Shown piece after piece: positions 33,496 to 44,823 of a stretch of 64,000 bases of DNA. The stretch is from positions 2,046,001 through 2,110,000 of the forward strand of contig OY723241.1 in assembly GCA_963210315.1 (NCBI GenBank), written 5' to 3'. The notes below the pieces were generated by a model. It was not told where the DNA came from. It did no database searches and saw only the letters and a list, made by a program, of their open reading frames with translations. The position numbers were made by a program, and so were the translations under genes. The first letter of the stretch is position 1, and every line of letters begins with the position of its first letter. The stretch is from Rhynchopus euleeides. Its lineage: Eukaryota; Euglenozoa; Diplonemea; Diplonemida; Diplonemidae.

Positions 33496-34401
33496 ATGCC
33501 CACACTGCCCACATCGCTCCTGCAGGTGCCTTGCCTGGCAGGGCTCATTCCAATGGTGATCCGGGGCGGGAGCGACGAGACATCGTCGGCAGGTTCGAAT
33601 GGAGGCTCAGCAGAGGGGAGCTCCAGCGAGACGGACTCAATCTACAACCCTGAAAATGACGAGGCGTCGACGAGTGACGAAGAGGTTGAGGGTGATGATG
33701 ACGACGACGACGATGACACCCCACGCGCCGCTTTGATGCCGGAGAGGAAGGGGGCGCTGGCCGCACTGCAGCGCATCCAAGAGAAGGCGCGCGAGAAGGA
33801 CAAGCGGGACTACGACGACGACGATGACGAGGAGGACACGCCTGTTGTCACAACGCGGCAGCAGCCGCCGAAGCGCAGGCGTGTCGTGATCGATGAGAGG
33901 CCTCTGGAGGACAGGGCCTTGGTGGAGGACGAGATCCTGCAGCTGTTGCACAGCAGCGAGGCGGCGGTGCGCTACGACGCGCGCTCCAAGGATGTCAACG
34001 ACTGGCGGGAGAGGAGTTCGAAGGAGGCGCAGGAGTGGCTGGCCCGGTACGAGCGGGAGCAGCTGAAGCACCTGCAGGACGGGACGCTGATATCTCAGAT
34101 GTGGACCATGCCTGCATCGGGGCATCCCCTGCCGTCGGCTGCGCCTGTTCGCAAGCGCGACACGGAGGTTGCGCACCCTGCACGCCTGAACACCGTGGAG
34201 CTGTCCCGGCAGTCGTGGTCGAAGTTGAAGGAGGAGGATGCCGATGTCGCAGAGGAGATCCGGATTAACAGAGGCAGCAAGCACGAACACAGGCCGCAGC
34301 AGCGGTTCCTCCAGCAATCGCGCCTGGCCCGCGAGCAGCAGCAGGAGGCGCAGTACCAAGAGCACCGAGACAAGGAGCTGGCACGGCGTGGAACCCGGTA
34401 G
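33496..34401 (+). CDS. BCNT-C domain protein (CFDP1/Swc5-like)
   Basis: A single exon encodes 301 residues (302 codons with the TAG). The N-terminal half is strongly acidic with runs of Asp/Glu and a short basic KRRR patch. The last ~70 residues, beginning LNTVELSRQSWSKLKEED and continuing through EIRINRGSK to an FLQQSR segment, match the pattern of the BCNT-C domain: a conserved Ser-Arg-x2-Trp, Lys-Glu-Glu, then an Asn-Arg-Gly-like motif and an aromatic-Leu helix. BCNT proteins (yeast Swc5, animal CFDP1) are subunits of the SWR1/SRCAP chromatin remodeller, which exchanges H2A for H2A.Z. Acidic N-terminus plus C-terminal BCNT is the family's usual order. The start is uncertain: the ATG at 33553 would remove 19 less polar residues and may be correct if CTGCAG at 33520-33525 is an acceptor. 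Confidence 0.7.
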   Translation: MPTLPTSLLQVPCLAGLIPMVIRGGSDETSSAGSNGGSAEGSSSETDSIYNPENDEASTSDEEVEGDDDDDDDDTPRAALMPERKGALAALQRIQEKAREKDKRDYDDDDDEEDTPVVTTRQQPPKRRRVVIDERPLEDRALVEDEILQLLHSSEAAVRYDARSKDVNDWRERSSKEAQEWLARYEREQLKHLQDGTLISQMWTMPASGHPLPSAAPVRKRDTEVAHPARLNTVELSRQSWSKLKEEDADVAEEIRINRGSKHEHRPQQRFLQQSRLAREQQQEAQYQEHRDKELARRGTR

Positions 34402-35089
34402 TGCGGGGTTGCCCCGAGGCAGCAGGGGGTGTCTGGGGGAGGGCACATTGTAGTTCGGCGAGAGGTCAAGCAGGCCGTCTGGCCTGCTGTGGTGTGCGGG
34501 GGCCGGGAGGGTTGCCTGTTCTCAGGCCTTCAGGTGTCAGGTGTGAGGCCTGCCTTGCCGCACTATGTGTCCTGCCGCCACCGATGCCTCCTGGTGGCCA
34601 TAAGGGCGGCGGTCGGCACGCCCGATTGGAAGGGCGTGCGTCGCAACATTCTAGCACGACGGCACGTTATGTGGTGTGGGCAGCAGCTCCTGCACCATCT
34701 TATCCTGCTAGTCGTGGCTCTGCAGGGCCTGGTGCTGCTGTGCAGCGGTATGCCGGGGTATGTCTGGAACGCATCTCTCGCTTCGCAGGGATGCTGGCAT
34801 CGCGCGATGCGAGCCGTTTCCCGCTGGGGAGTACTGGCTAGGGGCTCATCGCAGCCCGTACGCAAGTTAGTTGCACTATTGGCGTTCGGCAGGTCGGCTC
34901 TGTGTCTCCTTCATGGCACCCGATCCATGTTGGGGTGGGCCGTTGGGCTGGCCAAGTGGTTGGAGGCAGAGGCTGCGGATGCTGGGGCTTGCGGAGGCAG
35001 CAGGTGCGTTGTGAGTGCCATCGTTTCTCTAAACTGTCGACCGCCGAGACACTTCAACGGAGGGGGTGTCACTTTCTAGCCAGCCCTCT

Positions 35090-35290
35090 TCCCCCCCCCC
35101 CCCCCCCTGGAGGCCATTTTCGGCCGGGGGGGGTTTTAAACACGGGGGTGGCACGATGGAGACCAACGTGACCTCTTCCGCTGCTGTCGTAGGGGGGTGA
35201 TTCTGGTCCAGATGGACTTTTGGCAGCCTACTTTTTGACTCTGAGGGCACCAGGTGCCCCGCTACACCTCAGGCCCCTCCAGACCAGCCC
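35090..35290 (-). mobile_element. Decayed copy of MITE family 1
   Basis: The run from GGAGGCCATTTTCGGCCGGG through TTAAACACGGGGGTGGCAC to CCCCTCCAGACCAGCCC follows the interior of the 58809-59172 copy. The terminal CCTGGGACCCCCC sequences and the TA borders are missing, so the copy has lost both ends. Confidence 0.7.
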
Positions 35291-35704
35291 CCCCCCCCCC
35301 TGTGTGAGGGCAGATGATTGACGACAAGGCGAAGATCACTGCCTGCGCGCCCGACACGTAAAGGAGGAGGATAAAAAGAGGCAGCGGAAGGTGTCTTCTC
35401 ACAGCGTGTCCGGTGCAGTGGTTCCAAAGAGGACGTGTGAATATCGCTACATAGTCACAGCCTCGAATCCGAGACACTGGTGGAAGCGGTCAAAAGAAAC
35501 AAAGATTCCAACGAGCACTTGGAGCAATACGGGCGTGTTGCTCTGCACCATTTGCTTCTCTGCCTAATCAGCACATTCACCTTCATTCATCAGGCTGACA
35601 CCCCAGTTGCAGAAGCAACCACTTTCTGTGTGCCTGCTCCTTTTTTGCTCCTCACACAGCACACACGCACTGCCACCCCACAGACATTTCTAACACATAT
35701 CATG

Positions 35705-35940
35705 GTTTCGCAGAATTCTGACAGAAAAATGCCCAGAATTTCCAGATTTTTAAATTCTGCAGAATCTGAGAAATTCTGTAGAATTCTGCAGATTCTGAGA
35801 ATTCTGACAGAATTCTGTCAGAATTGTTGGATAGAACCCTCATATCACACCCTCATATCACACCCTCAATCAGCTGACGAATTCTGTCAGATTCTGGGGA
35901 ATTCTGAGAATTCTGGGAGAATTCTGAGAATTCTGCCAGT
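35705..35940. repeat. Array of AGAATTCTGA-type palindromes (left block)
   Basis: Repeated words such as CAGAATTCTG, GAGAATTCTGA and their degenerate forms alternate for about 200 bp. They are interrupted by TTGGATAGAACCCTCATATC and two copies of CATATCACACCCTC. Each unit is its own reverse complement, so the block can form many alternative hairpins. Confidence 0.7.
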
Positions 35941-37412
35941 GGGGCTTGTGGCCAACTAGCAGCAGCCTGGTATGACAGGGTAGTCATACACAGGCTATGT
36001 ACAGGGTCGGCCTCGTCCTGGACCAGTCGTAGGCTTATGCTACTGTTGGTTCTCAGGACTGGCCACCACTGCGCGGGTCAAATTTTTGGAAAGGGGGCCT
36101 TGACCAAAGGCAAACAGTTTTTGAGTTCTTGCACCACTTCATCTCGGGACTACTCTGATTGGATTCCTCGGATTCGTCGACACACTGTTTCAGAACTGTG
36201 CACTTCTCCATCCACACCGGCATCGGGTCACCCGCTGAATGCCGTGAGGGCCGAAGCCCAGGGTCAGATTTCGGTACAAGGCGATTAACAGGTCGTTGAG
36301 AGGTTCGCAAGTTTAAATGTACCTACAAAAGCTTCATGTACCCATGATAGGGATTTAGTCATTGCTATAGGTGAAGATCAGAGCCCAGGCGGGATGTAAG
36401 ACAGGGTGTCGCAGATGCAACAATATCTCCAGAGCCACTTTGTATGCCTTTGTTCGGGATGCCCCTTCACCTGTCGCGCTTAGGTTCCGTCCAAGTTCGC
36501 CGATTCCAGTGCTTCAAGAGAGCACACAGTTCCTTCCCAGTAGTCTTCATCCTCGGTTCCGAATCATCGCAGTCCCTCCAATCCATGGTGCAGAACTAAA
36601 TTCTCGAAAGGTGGTCAATGTTTTGAAAGGGGCCCGTGACCAGCGGAAATTGGAATTTTTGACCCAAACCTGCAAGTGTACTGTTGTTTAACGTTGTCCA
36701 AAGCCCCTTGCGGTGTGACAGTACATTCGTTATGTGAATATCTGTCACATGGCTATGGCAAGACAGACACAGGCAAGCTGGGGAGGCGTCGCGTCCGTCG
36801 AAAAAATCATTTCTGCACAACTACCGGCATCGCAGCTACGGTAGAAGTGACTGACCCTGTTCTTGTAATCTTGACGCTGGAAAATTCCATTCGGAAATAC
36901 CAAACACATCCACTGAAAGTGGATGGAATGGGCGTCAAGACCGTGATTTTTGGGGGAGTGGACTGCCCTGTATCGTGAACCCGCTGAGGGTACAAAATAC
37001 AGAACAGGGAGGCACAGGTGCAGCACAACACAGGCAGGCAGGCAGGAAACAATGGGTGCAGGTCAGACAAAATGTTCGGTGTCAATCGGCTTGGTTTGAT
37101 TTGTAGGGATGATGCGGAACACACAACCCGCACCCAACCTCCAGATTCAGCCACTGTACCCATTTTCACCAGTTATATCCGCTCACTCAGAGCAAAACCG
37201 AAAAATACTACGAGAAACACTTGGCCTCGATGCTGTGAGTGTTGCATTGGACGTTTCAAAGACAAGTCGTTGTGTGTGCGCCAAACCCGGATGAACAAAC
37301 CTCACGTGGTTTGGCTGATGAAGGTTGGTGTGAATGTGCGCACAGTCATAACAACAAGGCAAGGTAGATTGTGTTTGTCACCCAAAGCGCTGCCAACTAT
37401 CTTTTTCACTGT

Positions 37413-37519
37413 GGGGGTCTTCGCTACCGGATGGTCGTCAGTGCATCTTGGTGTATTTGCTGTTGAAATAGTGAAAACTGACGAAGATTGACGAAGAATA
37501 ACGACCAGCGAAGACCCCC
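37413..37519. mobile_element. 107-bp MITE, family 2 (TIR GGGGGTCTTCGCT)
   Basis: The element begins GGGGGTCTTCGCT and ends with its exact complement. It is flanked by TGT on both sides (37410-37412 and 37520-37522). The terminal 13 bp equal those of the 1.49-kb element at 9774-11263, so this is a minimal internal-deletion derivative. Confidence 0.85.
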
Positions 37520-38548
37520 TGTGACAACCTTCTTGTTGTGTGTGGTCTTGTCCCAAAAAGAGAACTCGTCCAGCCAGTGGGTCGTAACAAGCGACACTCA
37601 CACCTTGCCATTTTGTAAGTTCGGCGTAGCCAACTCAGGAAACTTTTCACCGTGCGGATCCTTGCGAACACTTCACACGCCCGGCAGGTTGGTGGGGTGT
37701 TCTGTGTTCGAAGAAGTTCGACTGTCGTTGCACCGTCACACCCCACTCACCCATCCCACCCCGCCACCAGAGATCACACTCCAGAAGATGGGTTGTTCTT
37801 TTGCGGTGGTTTGATGGTGGTGTCGAAAGCAATTCGCGCAAGATACTGAACGACGCACAACACTTTTCACCCAGAAAAGGGGGGGTTTGGCCCTTCAATG
37901 AAAACCTGCCACACAGCCGCTCAGGCCTTGCGATGCTCAAGTGCCGGTTGGACCCCTATGTCCTTCAGGCCCCAAAGCAGGCAACGATATGGGATCAACC
38001 TCACAGGGGTGAACAACAGGGTGAACAAGGCACGGGTTTACACTGCAACCTCAAGGACTGGCGACACCTCTCCCACAGTCTGCGGCACTCTGCCGTGGCG
38101 ACAAGGCTTCCTGTCACGGGAGATCGCTGCGTGGATCAACGTGGCACCACCCGTGTGCTCGGCAGGTTGTTTCGGCACCTGCTTTCTCCGTGTCATGCTT
38201 TTCGTGAGCGTGTCAGGGATTGTTGGCACACGCTGGGGAGGGTTTCACATGATGACATAACATACATCAGAAGCACACACCCACGTGGCGCTATCCTTGG
38301 CAGGACTTTGAAGTGCCGCCTTGATATCCTTGTTGGATAGAACCCTCATATCACACCCTCAATCAGCTGACGAAAACCTAGGAAAAAACGAGTGTAGGAT
38401 AGCGGGCCCGGTTACTCACGGTATGGACCCTCGGGGCCAGGCTGCGATACCAGCACGCGAACCCAAATTGCAATACGAAAACCTGAGATTTCTGGCTGAT
38501 TTGGCCATGTACCCAGGTCCTCAGCAGGAGCTAGATATTCGCGGTCCC

Positions 38549-39190
38549 ATTTTAGGGCAACGAATGGGCTCAAAATTCATAAATTCCTTTGAAAACGGAC
38601 CCAAATGTCCAAAATAGGCCCACCCCAAAAAAAAATTTCGAAAAGGTCCCCCCACAGAATTTCCCAGAATTTTCCAGATTTCTCAGATTTTCCAGAATTC
38701 CGACAGAATTCTCAGAATTTTCCAGATTTTCTCAGATTTTTCAGATTTTGGCATTCTGGCCCGGATTTTTGCAGAAATATTTCGATGAGCCATTTTAGGG
38801 CTCAAAATGGGCTCAAAATTCAAAAATTCCTTTGAAAATGGGTCCAAATGTCCAAAATAGGCCCACCCCAAAAAAAATTTTTGAAAAGGTCCCCCCCACA
38901 GATTTTCCAGAATTCTGACAGAATTTCTCAGAATTTTCCAGATTTCTCAGATTTTCCAGAATTCTGAGAAATCTGGAAAAATCTGGAAAAATCTGTCCAG
39001 AATCTGGCCAGATTTTTTCCAGAATTCTCAGATTTTTCCAGATTTCTCAGAATTTCCAGAATTCTGAAAAATCTGGAAAAATCTGTCCAGAATCTGGACA
39101 GATTTTCTCAGATTTTGAAAATTCTGAAAAATCTGGAATCCCCAGAATCTGCCAGAATCTGTGAAATTCTGGCAGAAATCTGTCAAACCA
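38549..39190. repeat. Direct repeat plus AGAATTCT palindrome array upstream of the scramblase gene
   Basis: Two units starting ATTTTAGGG at about 38549 and 38792 share GGGCTCAAAATTCA, AAATTCCTTTGAAAA and a CCAAAATAGGCCCACCCC block, with a period of about 243 bp. Both run into arrays of CAGAATTCTGA, TTTCCAGATTT and CAGATTTTTCC words continuing to 39190, only about 20 bp before the scramblase ATG. The array resembles 35705-35940. Confidence 0.75.
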
Positions 39191-39212
39191 TGACATATCC
39201 ACCTTTACAAAC

Positions 39213-40223
39213 ATGGGACGCGAAAGCCAGTCGCTGATGAGCGGGGCGCCGAAGGGCGGGTACACCGGGCTCGACGGGTCAGAGGGCGGGTCGGAAGCGA
39301 GGCGCTCGCAGCCGCTGCGCCCCCTGTCACAGCAGTACCCACAGCCTCCGACGCAGCAGATGGCCTCTGGACCTGCGGCCAACCTGATCTCACACCTCGG
39401 CAGCGTGCAGACGCTTGCGATCAAGGAGCGTGTGAACAAGCTGGAGGTGGCTGCGGACCTTGCAGGGTGCTGCTGCGTCAACCAGGAGAACACGTACGAC
39501 GTGTTCGACGCCGTGCAGGGTTCGAAGCTGATGGAGGTGCAGGAGGAGTCGAGCGCGTTCCAGAGGTGCTGCTGCAAGCCGAACCACGCCCACAAGCTCA
39601 ACTTCAAGGACCCCTACGGCGAGCACGTGATGACGGTGGACAAGCCGTTCAACTGCTTCAGCTGCTGCCCTGCTTGGCTGGGGTGCTGCCGGTCGCAGTC
39701 GACCCTCTACAGCGGGACAGACGTGGAGCACGAAAGCATGGCCATCGGGAAGACGCGCGAGCCCTGCTGCGGCGGCTGCTGCATCCCGAAGACGGAGGTG
39801 TTCCACGGGGCCGGGCTGGACGAGTTTGCGGTTATCGAAGGGCCGTGCTGCTGCTTCGGCGGGCTGACGGAGATGTGCTGCGACCAGCCCTTCCAGGTGA
39901 AGAACTTCGAGGGCGGGGACCTGGCCACTATTGTGAAGGAGCGCCCAGAGAGCGCGGGCCAGGCCCTGGCCGAGCTGGTGTCCGACGCAGACATCTACAC
40001 CCTGCACTACACCGACCAGGTCAGCCCTGACCAGAAGGCCGTCCTGCTGTCGTCGCTGCTGCTGCTCGACTACATGTACTTCGAGGCTGGCTCCTCCTTC
40101 GAATGCAACCCCTTCGAGCCCTCCTGCACTGTCACGTGCTGCAACATGTACCTCTGCGGGGCAGTGCTCCCGTGCAAGTGCAAGTGCGGCGGCGGTCCCG
40201 GTGACGGCGAGGCGGAGAACTAA
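39213..40223 (+). CDS. Phospholipid scramblase family protein
   Basis: A single exon of 336 residues ends in TAA. After a Gly/Ser/Pro/Gln-rich disordered N-terminus (about 1-60), the scramblase domain (about 62-320) shows the family's order of beta strands: the NxYxVFDA segment, a KLNFKDPYGEHVMTVDKPF strand, the Cys-rich turn FNCFSCCPAWLGCC, and a late VLLSSLLLLDYMYFE segment that corresponds to the conserved single hydrophobic helix. Clusters of two and three Cys (CCC, CCGGCC) are candidates for palmitoylation, as in animal PLSCRs. The protein likely acts at a membrane in lipid redistribution or signalling. It ends with a CKCKCGGG tail not typical of animal proteins. Family assignment is firm; activity is inferred. 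Confidence 0.85.
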   Translation: MGRESQSLMSGAPKGGYTGLDGSEGGSEARRSQPLRPLSQQYPQPPTQQMASGPAANLISHLGSVQTLAIKERVNKLEVAADLAGCCCVNQENTYDVFDAVQGSKLMEVQEESSAFQRCCCKPNHAHKLNFKDPYGEHVMTVDKPFNCFSCCPAWLGCCRSQSTLYSGTDVEHESMAIGKTREPCCGGCCIPKTEVFHGAGLDEFAVIEGPCCCFGGLTEMCCDQPFQVKNFEGGDLATIVKERPESAGQALAELVSDADIYTLHYTDQVSPDQKAVLLSSLLLLDYMYFEAGSSFECNPFEPSCTVTCCNMYLCGAVLPCKCKCGGGPGDGEAEN

Positions 40224-41295
40224 ATATGCAGCGGGTGGGTGACCGGCGTCACCCACTCATACAGCGGACTGCGTCTGAAATGAAAATTCATAGTTGCGTG
40301 GCCGCATCCGTCTCCGTTTTCGCCCTTTTCTGCATTCTTTCGTAATACTTTACGTTTTCTGAATTCTGAAACGCGGAACGTGATTGGACATGCTGTCGGG
40401 AAAATTCCGCCATTCCGCCCATCACAGCGTCATCTCCACAGCACCGACAACATGCGAGAATTGCCATCAGTGGAGAAATGCGAGATTCCTCAGCCCCTTC
40501 CCTACCCGGTTTTTGTTTGTGCAACCTTCTGGTCACCTGCACGTTGGGGCGTGGAGTGTAGGTGAACAAAACATTGCACCCACTGCAACCCTTTTAGTTT
40601 TACTAGTTACGAGCGACGAAGCGTAGCGAAGTCGCGAAGTAACGAAGGAAATCGTACGACTGAAGCTTTGGATTAGCACCTCATGCCACTTCACAGGGCC
40701 TCTACACAGCCTTGAGACAGCAAGTGTGCGCTCAACAAAAAGTAGTCCGGAACTGTTCTCCCACAGTTGCTGGACAGGGTGTCTATAATAAAGCGAAAGG
40801 AGTACGATTTCTGAACGCCTTCCGTGACCACGGTGCGTTTGACACAAAATACGTGTGGTATTGTTTGTTTGTTTGTGTGTGCATCTCGGGATCGCCAATC
40901 TATGTGCGTGCAGGTCAGGCTCACATCTGAAGGAACAGATTTTTTTCCAGCACACTTCAATGTGGGCGGAAAGTGTCACGTGCCTTGTTCGTGTCCTTGT
41001 GCTCCTCACTCACGACACCATCATCAGCATGATGTGAGTGTAGAAGCGCCAACACATCAAGGAAACAGTAGCAAACGTGCAGAACGAGCCGGCGTCGTGC
41101 TGCAGCAGCACACCTCCTGGCTCCTCCCCCCGCTTTGCAAACCCCACGTCCACATTGTTGCACTGTTGTAGGTTCCCCCCCCCAAGGCATGGCGGTCTCT
41201 GTGGTGCACGTAGAAGCCACCGCCATCCCGCCCCCATGCCCACAGTCCCCCCTCAGCCACACCCCACCCCCCCACCCCCCTCAGGCAACAGCATC
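40224..41295. other. Intergenic / 5' region of kynurenine monooxygenase gene
   Basis: A dispersed repeat lies inverted at 40511-40550 (the copy at 5461-5510 is direct) and a copy of GTGTAGAAGCG-CAACRCA at 41038-41060. The sequence CCCCTCAG at 41277-41284 just upstream of the ATG is a plausible acceptor for a 5' UTR intron. No other gene is seen. Confidence 0.4.
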
Positions 41296-43036
41296 ATGAC
41301 CTCCAAGGTGCTGGTGGTGGGTGCCGGCCTGTCCGGGACTCTGCTCGCGATTCTGCTGAAGAGGCGCGGCTTCGACGTGGTGCTGTACGAGGCACGCGAT
41401 GACCTCCGCAAGCTGGAGGTCGGGGTGCACCGCAGCATCAACCTGGTGCTGACATCCCGCGGGCGCCTGGCCCTGCGCACCCTTGGGCTGGAGGACGACG
41501 TCATGAAGCTTGTCGTGCCCGCCATCGGCAGGTGCATCCACAACCTCGACGGCACCACCGTCGTCCAGCCCTACGGGAAGGACGACAACGAGGCGAACTA
41601 CAGCGTCTCCAGGTCGGGCCTCAACTGCCACCTCCTCGACGTTGCTGAGAAGGAGGGCATCACTGTGCACTTCAACCAGCGCCTTGTCGAGGCTGACATC
41701 CCCGCACGGAAGTATACATTCGAGTCACCTGCTGGCGCACGCGTCACTGTGGAGACGTTCATGTGCTTCGGTGCTGACGGGGCTGCCTCGATGACCCGGC
41801 GGAAGTTGGTGCAGCACCTGCTGGACGTCCCCGTCACAGAGCTGGACAACACCATGAAGCAGCACTGGGAGTGGGGCGGGAAGTCCGCCATCAAGCTCGA
41901 GGTGCAGCGCCTGGGGCTGTCCTACAAGGAGGTCATGTTCCCCCTCAAGGAGGGTGGCGGTGCGCCGCTCGACACGCGGTACCTCCACATCTGGCCTCGG
42001 GGCAGCCACTTCCTGATGGGGCTGGCCAACCTGGATGGGTCGATGACAGGCACGCTCTACCTGCCTGACGACGCGGCGCCGACGGCGGGCACCGGCACCG
42101 ATGTCAACTTCGGAGACCTGAAGACCGTGGAGCAGGGCATGGCCTACATGAAGAAGTACTACCCTGACGCTGTGGAGATGATGCCCGACCTGGAGGAGAT
42201 GTGGCGCAGCAACCCGCACAGCCTGCTCGCCACCTCGCGCGTGTCGCACTGGGTGCTGGATGACCGAGTGTGCCTGGTTGGCGACGCCTGCCACGCGGTG
42301 GTCCCCTTCTTCGGGCAGGGCATGAACTGCTCCTTCGAGGATGTGACGTACGTCAACTACGTGATGGACAGGTTCAACATCACACCCCAGCAGGCGGGCT
42401 CCTGGACAGAGGCACTCCGGATGTACCAGGCGCTGCGCATCCCTGCTGGGCACGCCATTGCCGACATGGCCATCGAGAACGCGCATGAGATGTCCGCCAA
42501 GGTGGGCGAGGCGGAGTTCCTGAAGCGCAAGGCTGTGGAGAACTACGTGGAGAAGCATGTGCCCACGCTCTTCCGGTCGCGGTACTGGATGATCACCAAC
42601 ACGCAGATCCCTTACCACTGGGCGCAGGAGGTGGGGACGCACCTCGATGCTGTCGTCTCCGAGCTTTCGAAGAATGTGCAGATGGTGGACGGGCAGCCCG
42701 TCCCCGACCTCCAGCACGCCCGGGTGCTGATTGCAAAGCACGTGACGCCCTACTTCCAGCAGCACGGTATGTGCCATCCCCGTCATCAGGCATGGTGCAA
42801 CCACCGGGGGATTTGCCACCGGCATGTGGAGCAGTCCCTCCACCCGAGCATTTCACCTGGCATCGCCCCTCGTCCCACCCCTCCCCGCCCCCTTTGCCCC
42901 GCCTCCGCATCATTCTGGGGCCATGCTGCACACACCACCACCACACACAGGCATCACCCTGACCGACCCCTGGCACTTCTACGCCGACCAGGAAGTGCAG
43001 CTGGGGAACCAGCCTGCCCTGCGCAGCAAGCTGTGA
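41296..43036 (+). CDS. KMO: Kynurenine 3-monooxygenase
   Basis: Two exons (41296-42766 and 42951-43036, intron GTATGT...CAG) give about 518 residues. The enzyme is an FAD- and NADPH-dependent hydroxylase that converts L-kynurenine to 3-hydroxykynurenine, a step toward quinolinate and NAD or tryptophan breakdown. Visible motifs are the N-terminal FAD-binding VVGAGLSGTLLAILLKRRG, the KMO-typical RSINLVLTSRGRLAL near residue 56, SRSGLNCHLLDVAEKEG near residue 108, and the second FAD motif GDACHAVVPFFGQGMNCSFED near residue 328. These last motifs separate KMO from other group A monooxygenases. The start at 41296 places the dinucleotide motif near residue 7, as expected. The upstream frame is open but Pro/His-rich and not family-like. 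The C-terminal part, which in other eukaryotes anchors the enzyme to the mitochondrial outer membrane, is short and polar here. Confidence 0.9.
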
Positions 43037-44823
43037 TCCGCCCTTTCCACAGAATCTGTCAGATTGGGTGGTCCACTCCCAACGACGCCCGGGGGCGCGG
43101 CTCATGTCAGAGGATGCGGTACGGACGCTGCCGTCAAAGAGGGCGGAAGGGGGTGGGGGGGTGCGGGGGGTTTGGCAACTACCCCCGGCACCGTTGTTTT
43201 CAGCTCATAGAGTGGGGCAGTTGGGGCCAAATTGGGAGCAGATCTAGGGGGTGGCGTCACACCTGCATTCTATTTTCGGGGCGATGCATTGTTTTTCATT
43301 GCGGGTGGGTGTGGGTGTTTGTGGTATACCGGTGTGTGTGGCAGCGGCACGGGGCAGCGTCCTGCACACCAGCAGGCATCACCGTCCGTGACAAACAGAG
43401 AAAAAAACGTAGCCCCAGATCATTGTTGAGAGTTGCGCTCACACAAAGGGTGTTCCTCTCGACAACGAAGAATGTCTTTCAGGCCTTCTCCTTCCGCCAG
43501 ATTTGCACCACCTTGATAGACGAAGCGGACAGGCATGCCTTACGAGGGGTGGTGGCTTGAAGGGGAGGGGGTGGGGTGATGGGGGAGTCATGTGGTGTTG
43601 CTCGCGCGCGCCTGCAGCCGAGCAGGTGTGGAAAGGAATCTGCCCGGTTCCCTTTTTCTGTTCATTTCAGATTTTCGATTTCCTTTATGCGTCCAAGGTG
43701 TGGTGGTCCCCACACACACACAGCCCGCTTTGACTTCAGGCGGTATGGATCCCGAACAAAAAAAAGTCGTTTATTTCTCCCGCTTCCATTTGCAGCGGGG
43801 CTCGCCTTCTTTCTTCCGCCGGTTTTTCTACTTTTTTTTGGATTTTGATGATTCTTTTCTCGCAGAAAATTAAAATGCATCCCGACGCCCACCCGCCTGC
43901 GTAGCCTGCCCCCCACTCCTCTGGCCCCACTTGGCATCACAACACGTCCGACACAGGCATGTCCCAACCCCAATGTCATGACTGAATGCGGCTTTTTCAG
44001 ACCGCACATCCGGTTCTTTGGAGGTTGGCCTGTGTAGTGTAAGCCGGCCAGATGACACCGCAAGGAAAACTGAAGGAGATTCAAGATTATATAGTCTCAA
44101 GAGAATTGGAGAATCCGGACGTGGCTCAAAGAAGGATTTTCCCCTGCTTTGTGTTTCATTCATCCTGTCTGTGATTTGGTTTGTGCCCGGTGTGCCAGTG
44201 CCCGCGTGTTTGCCAGGGTTTCGGGTGCCTTCCCAGAGGCGAGCTGGGATGGGCACCGATACAGTGACTCCGCTGTTGTGCCACAATTATGCCCCCCACC
44301 ACGTCCCTCCCCTCACAACCTGGCTTGCCGCACCTCAGGGCATTGAGAGCGCAGTGGCTGTTAGCGTGGTTGCACCGCCACAGTGCCTTCACAAGAAGGC
44401 TCGGCCCCTTTGTGGCCCGTTGCGCCGGCTGTGCCACGCCCGTTGTTCCAACAAAGGAGCATCTGGGAGTTCAGAAAAATCCAAGAATCAATATCCCATT
44501 GTGTGCGCGTGTGTCTCGGCCTGGTCGTGCCGTTCTCCGTGTCATAGCATGTACCTCTGCAACCCTTGCTGGAGGGGCAGCAGGTGCAGCGTGCAACGTG
44601 TGCGGACTGTCTGCAGATTACCCATCACGGTTGGCTCACCTCCCCCACCCCTCCGTGGCTTGCGTATGTAGGCGTTGGGTGAGTAGCGTCTGGTGTACGG
44701 TGATTCTGTTGCGGGTGCTTCCGACAGGAGCCCTCTCTCTGTGTGTCTCTTTCCACACAGGTCAGCCCTCTGCGCGGAGTCCGACAACTGTCACCACCAC
44801 CACCGTCAGGAGCTCTAGTCACG
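43037..44823. other. Intergenic region before the tandem array
   Basis: No gene is supportable. The last ~65 bases before 44824 (from CTCTGCGCGGAGTCCGACAA) match the bases before the third array gene at 52311-52367. The preceding TTTCCACACAG may be the acceptor of a 5' UTR intron or a conserved promoter-proximal segment. Confidence 0.4.

Larger units (their letters stand above)
34402..39212. other. Gene-free, repeat-rich interval
   Basis: About 4.8 kb lacks a supportable gene. It holds a decayed family 1 MITE (35090-35290), palindrome-rich arrays (35705-35940 and 38640-39190), a family 2 MITE (37413-37519), a direct repeat of about 243 bp (38549 and 38792), and a shared 40-bp stretch (35829-35880 with 38333-38375, starting TTGGATAGAACCCTCATATC). 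Its base composition is more AT-rich than the gene-bearing regions. Confidence 0.5.

Noticed and set aside
34429..35079. 216-codon plus-strand frame after the BCNT-like gene
   Set aside because: It begins with GTG, runs into a decayed MITE, and its composition and lack of motifs do not support a protein.
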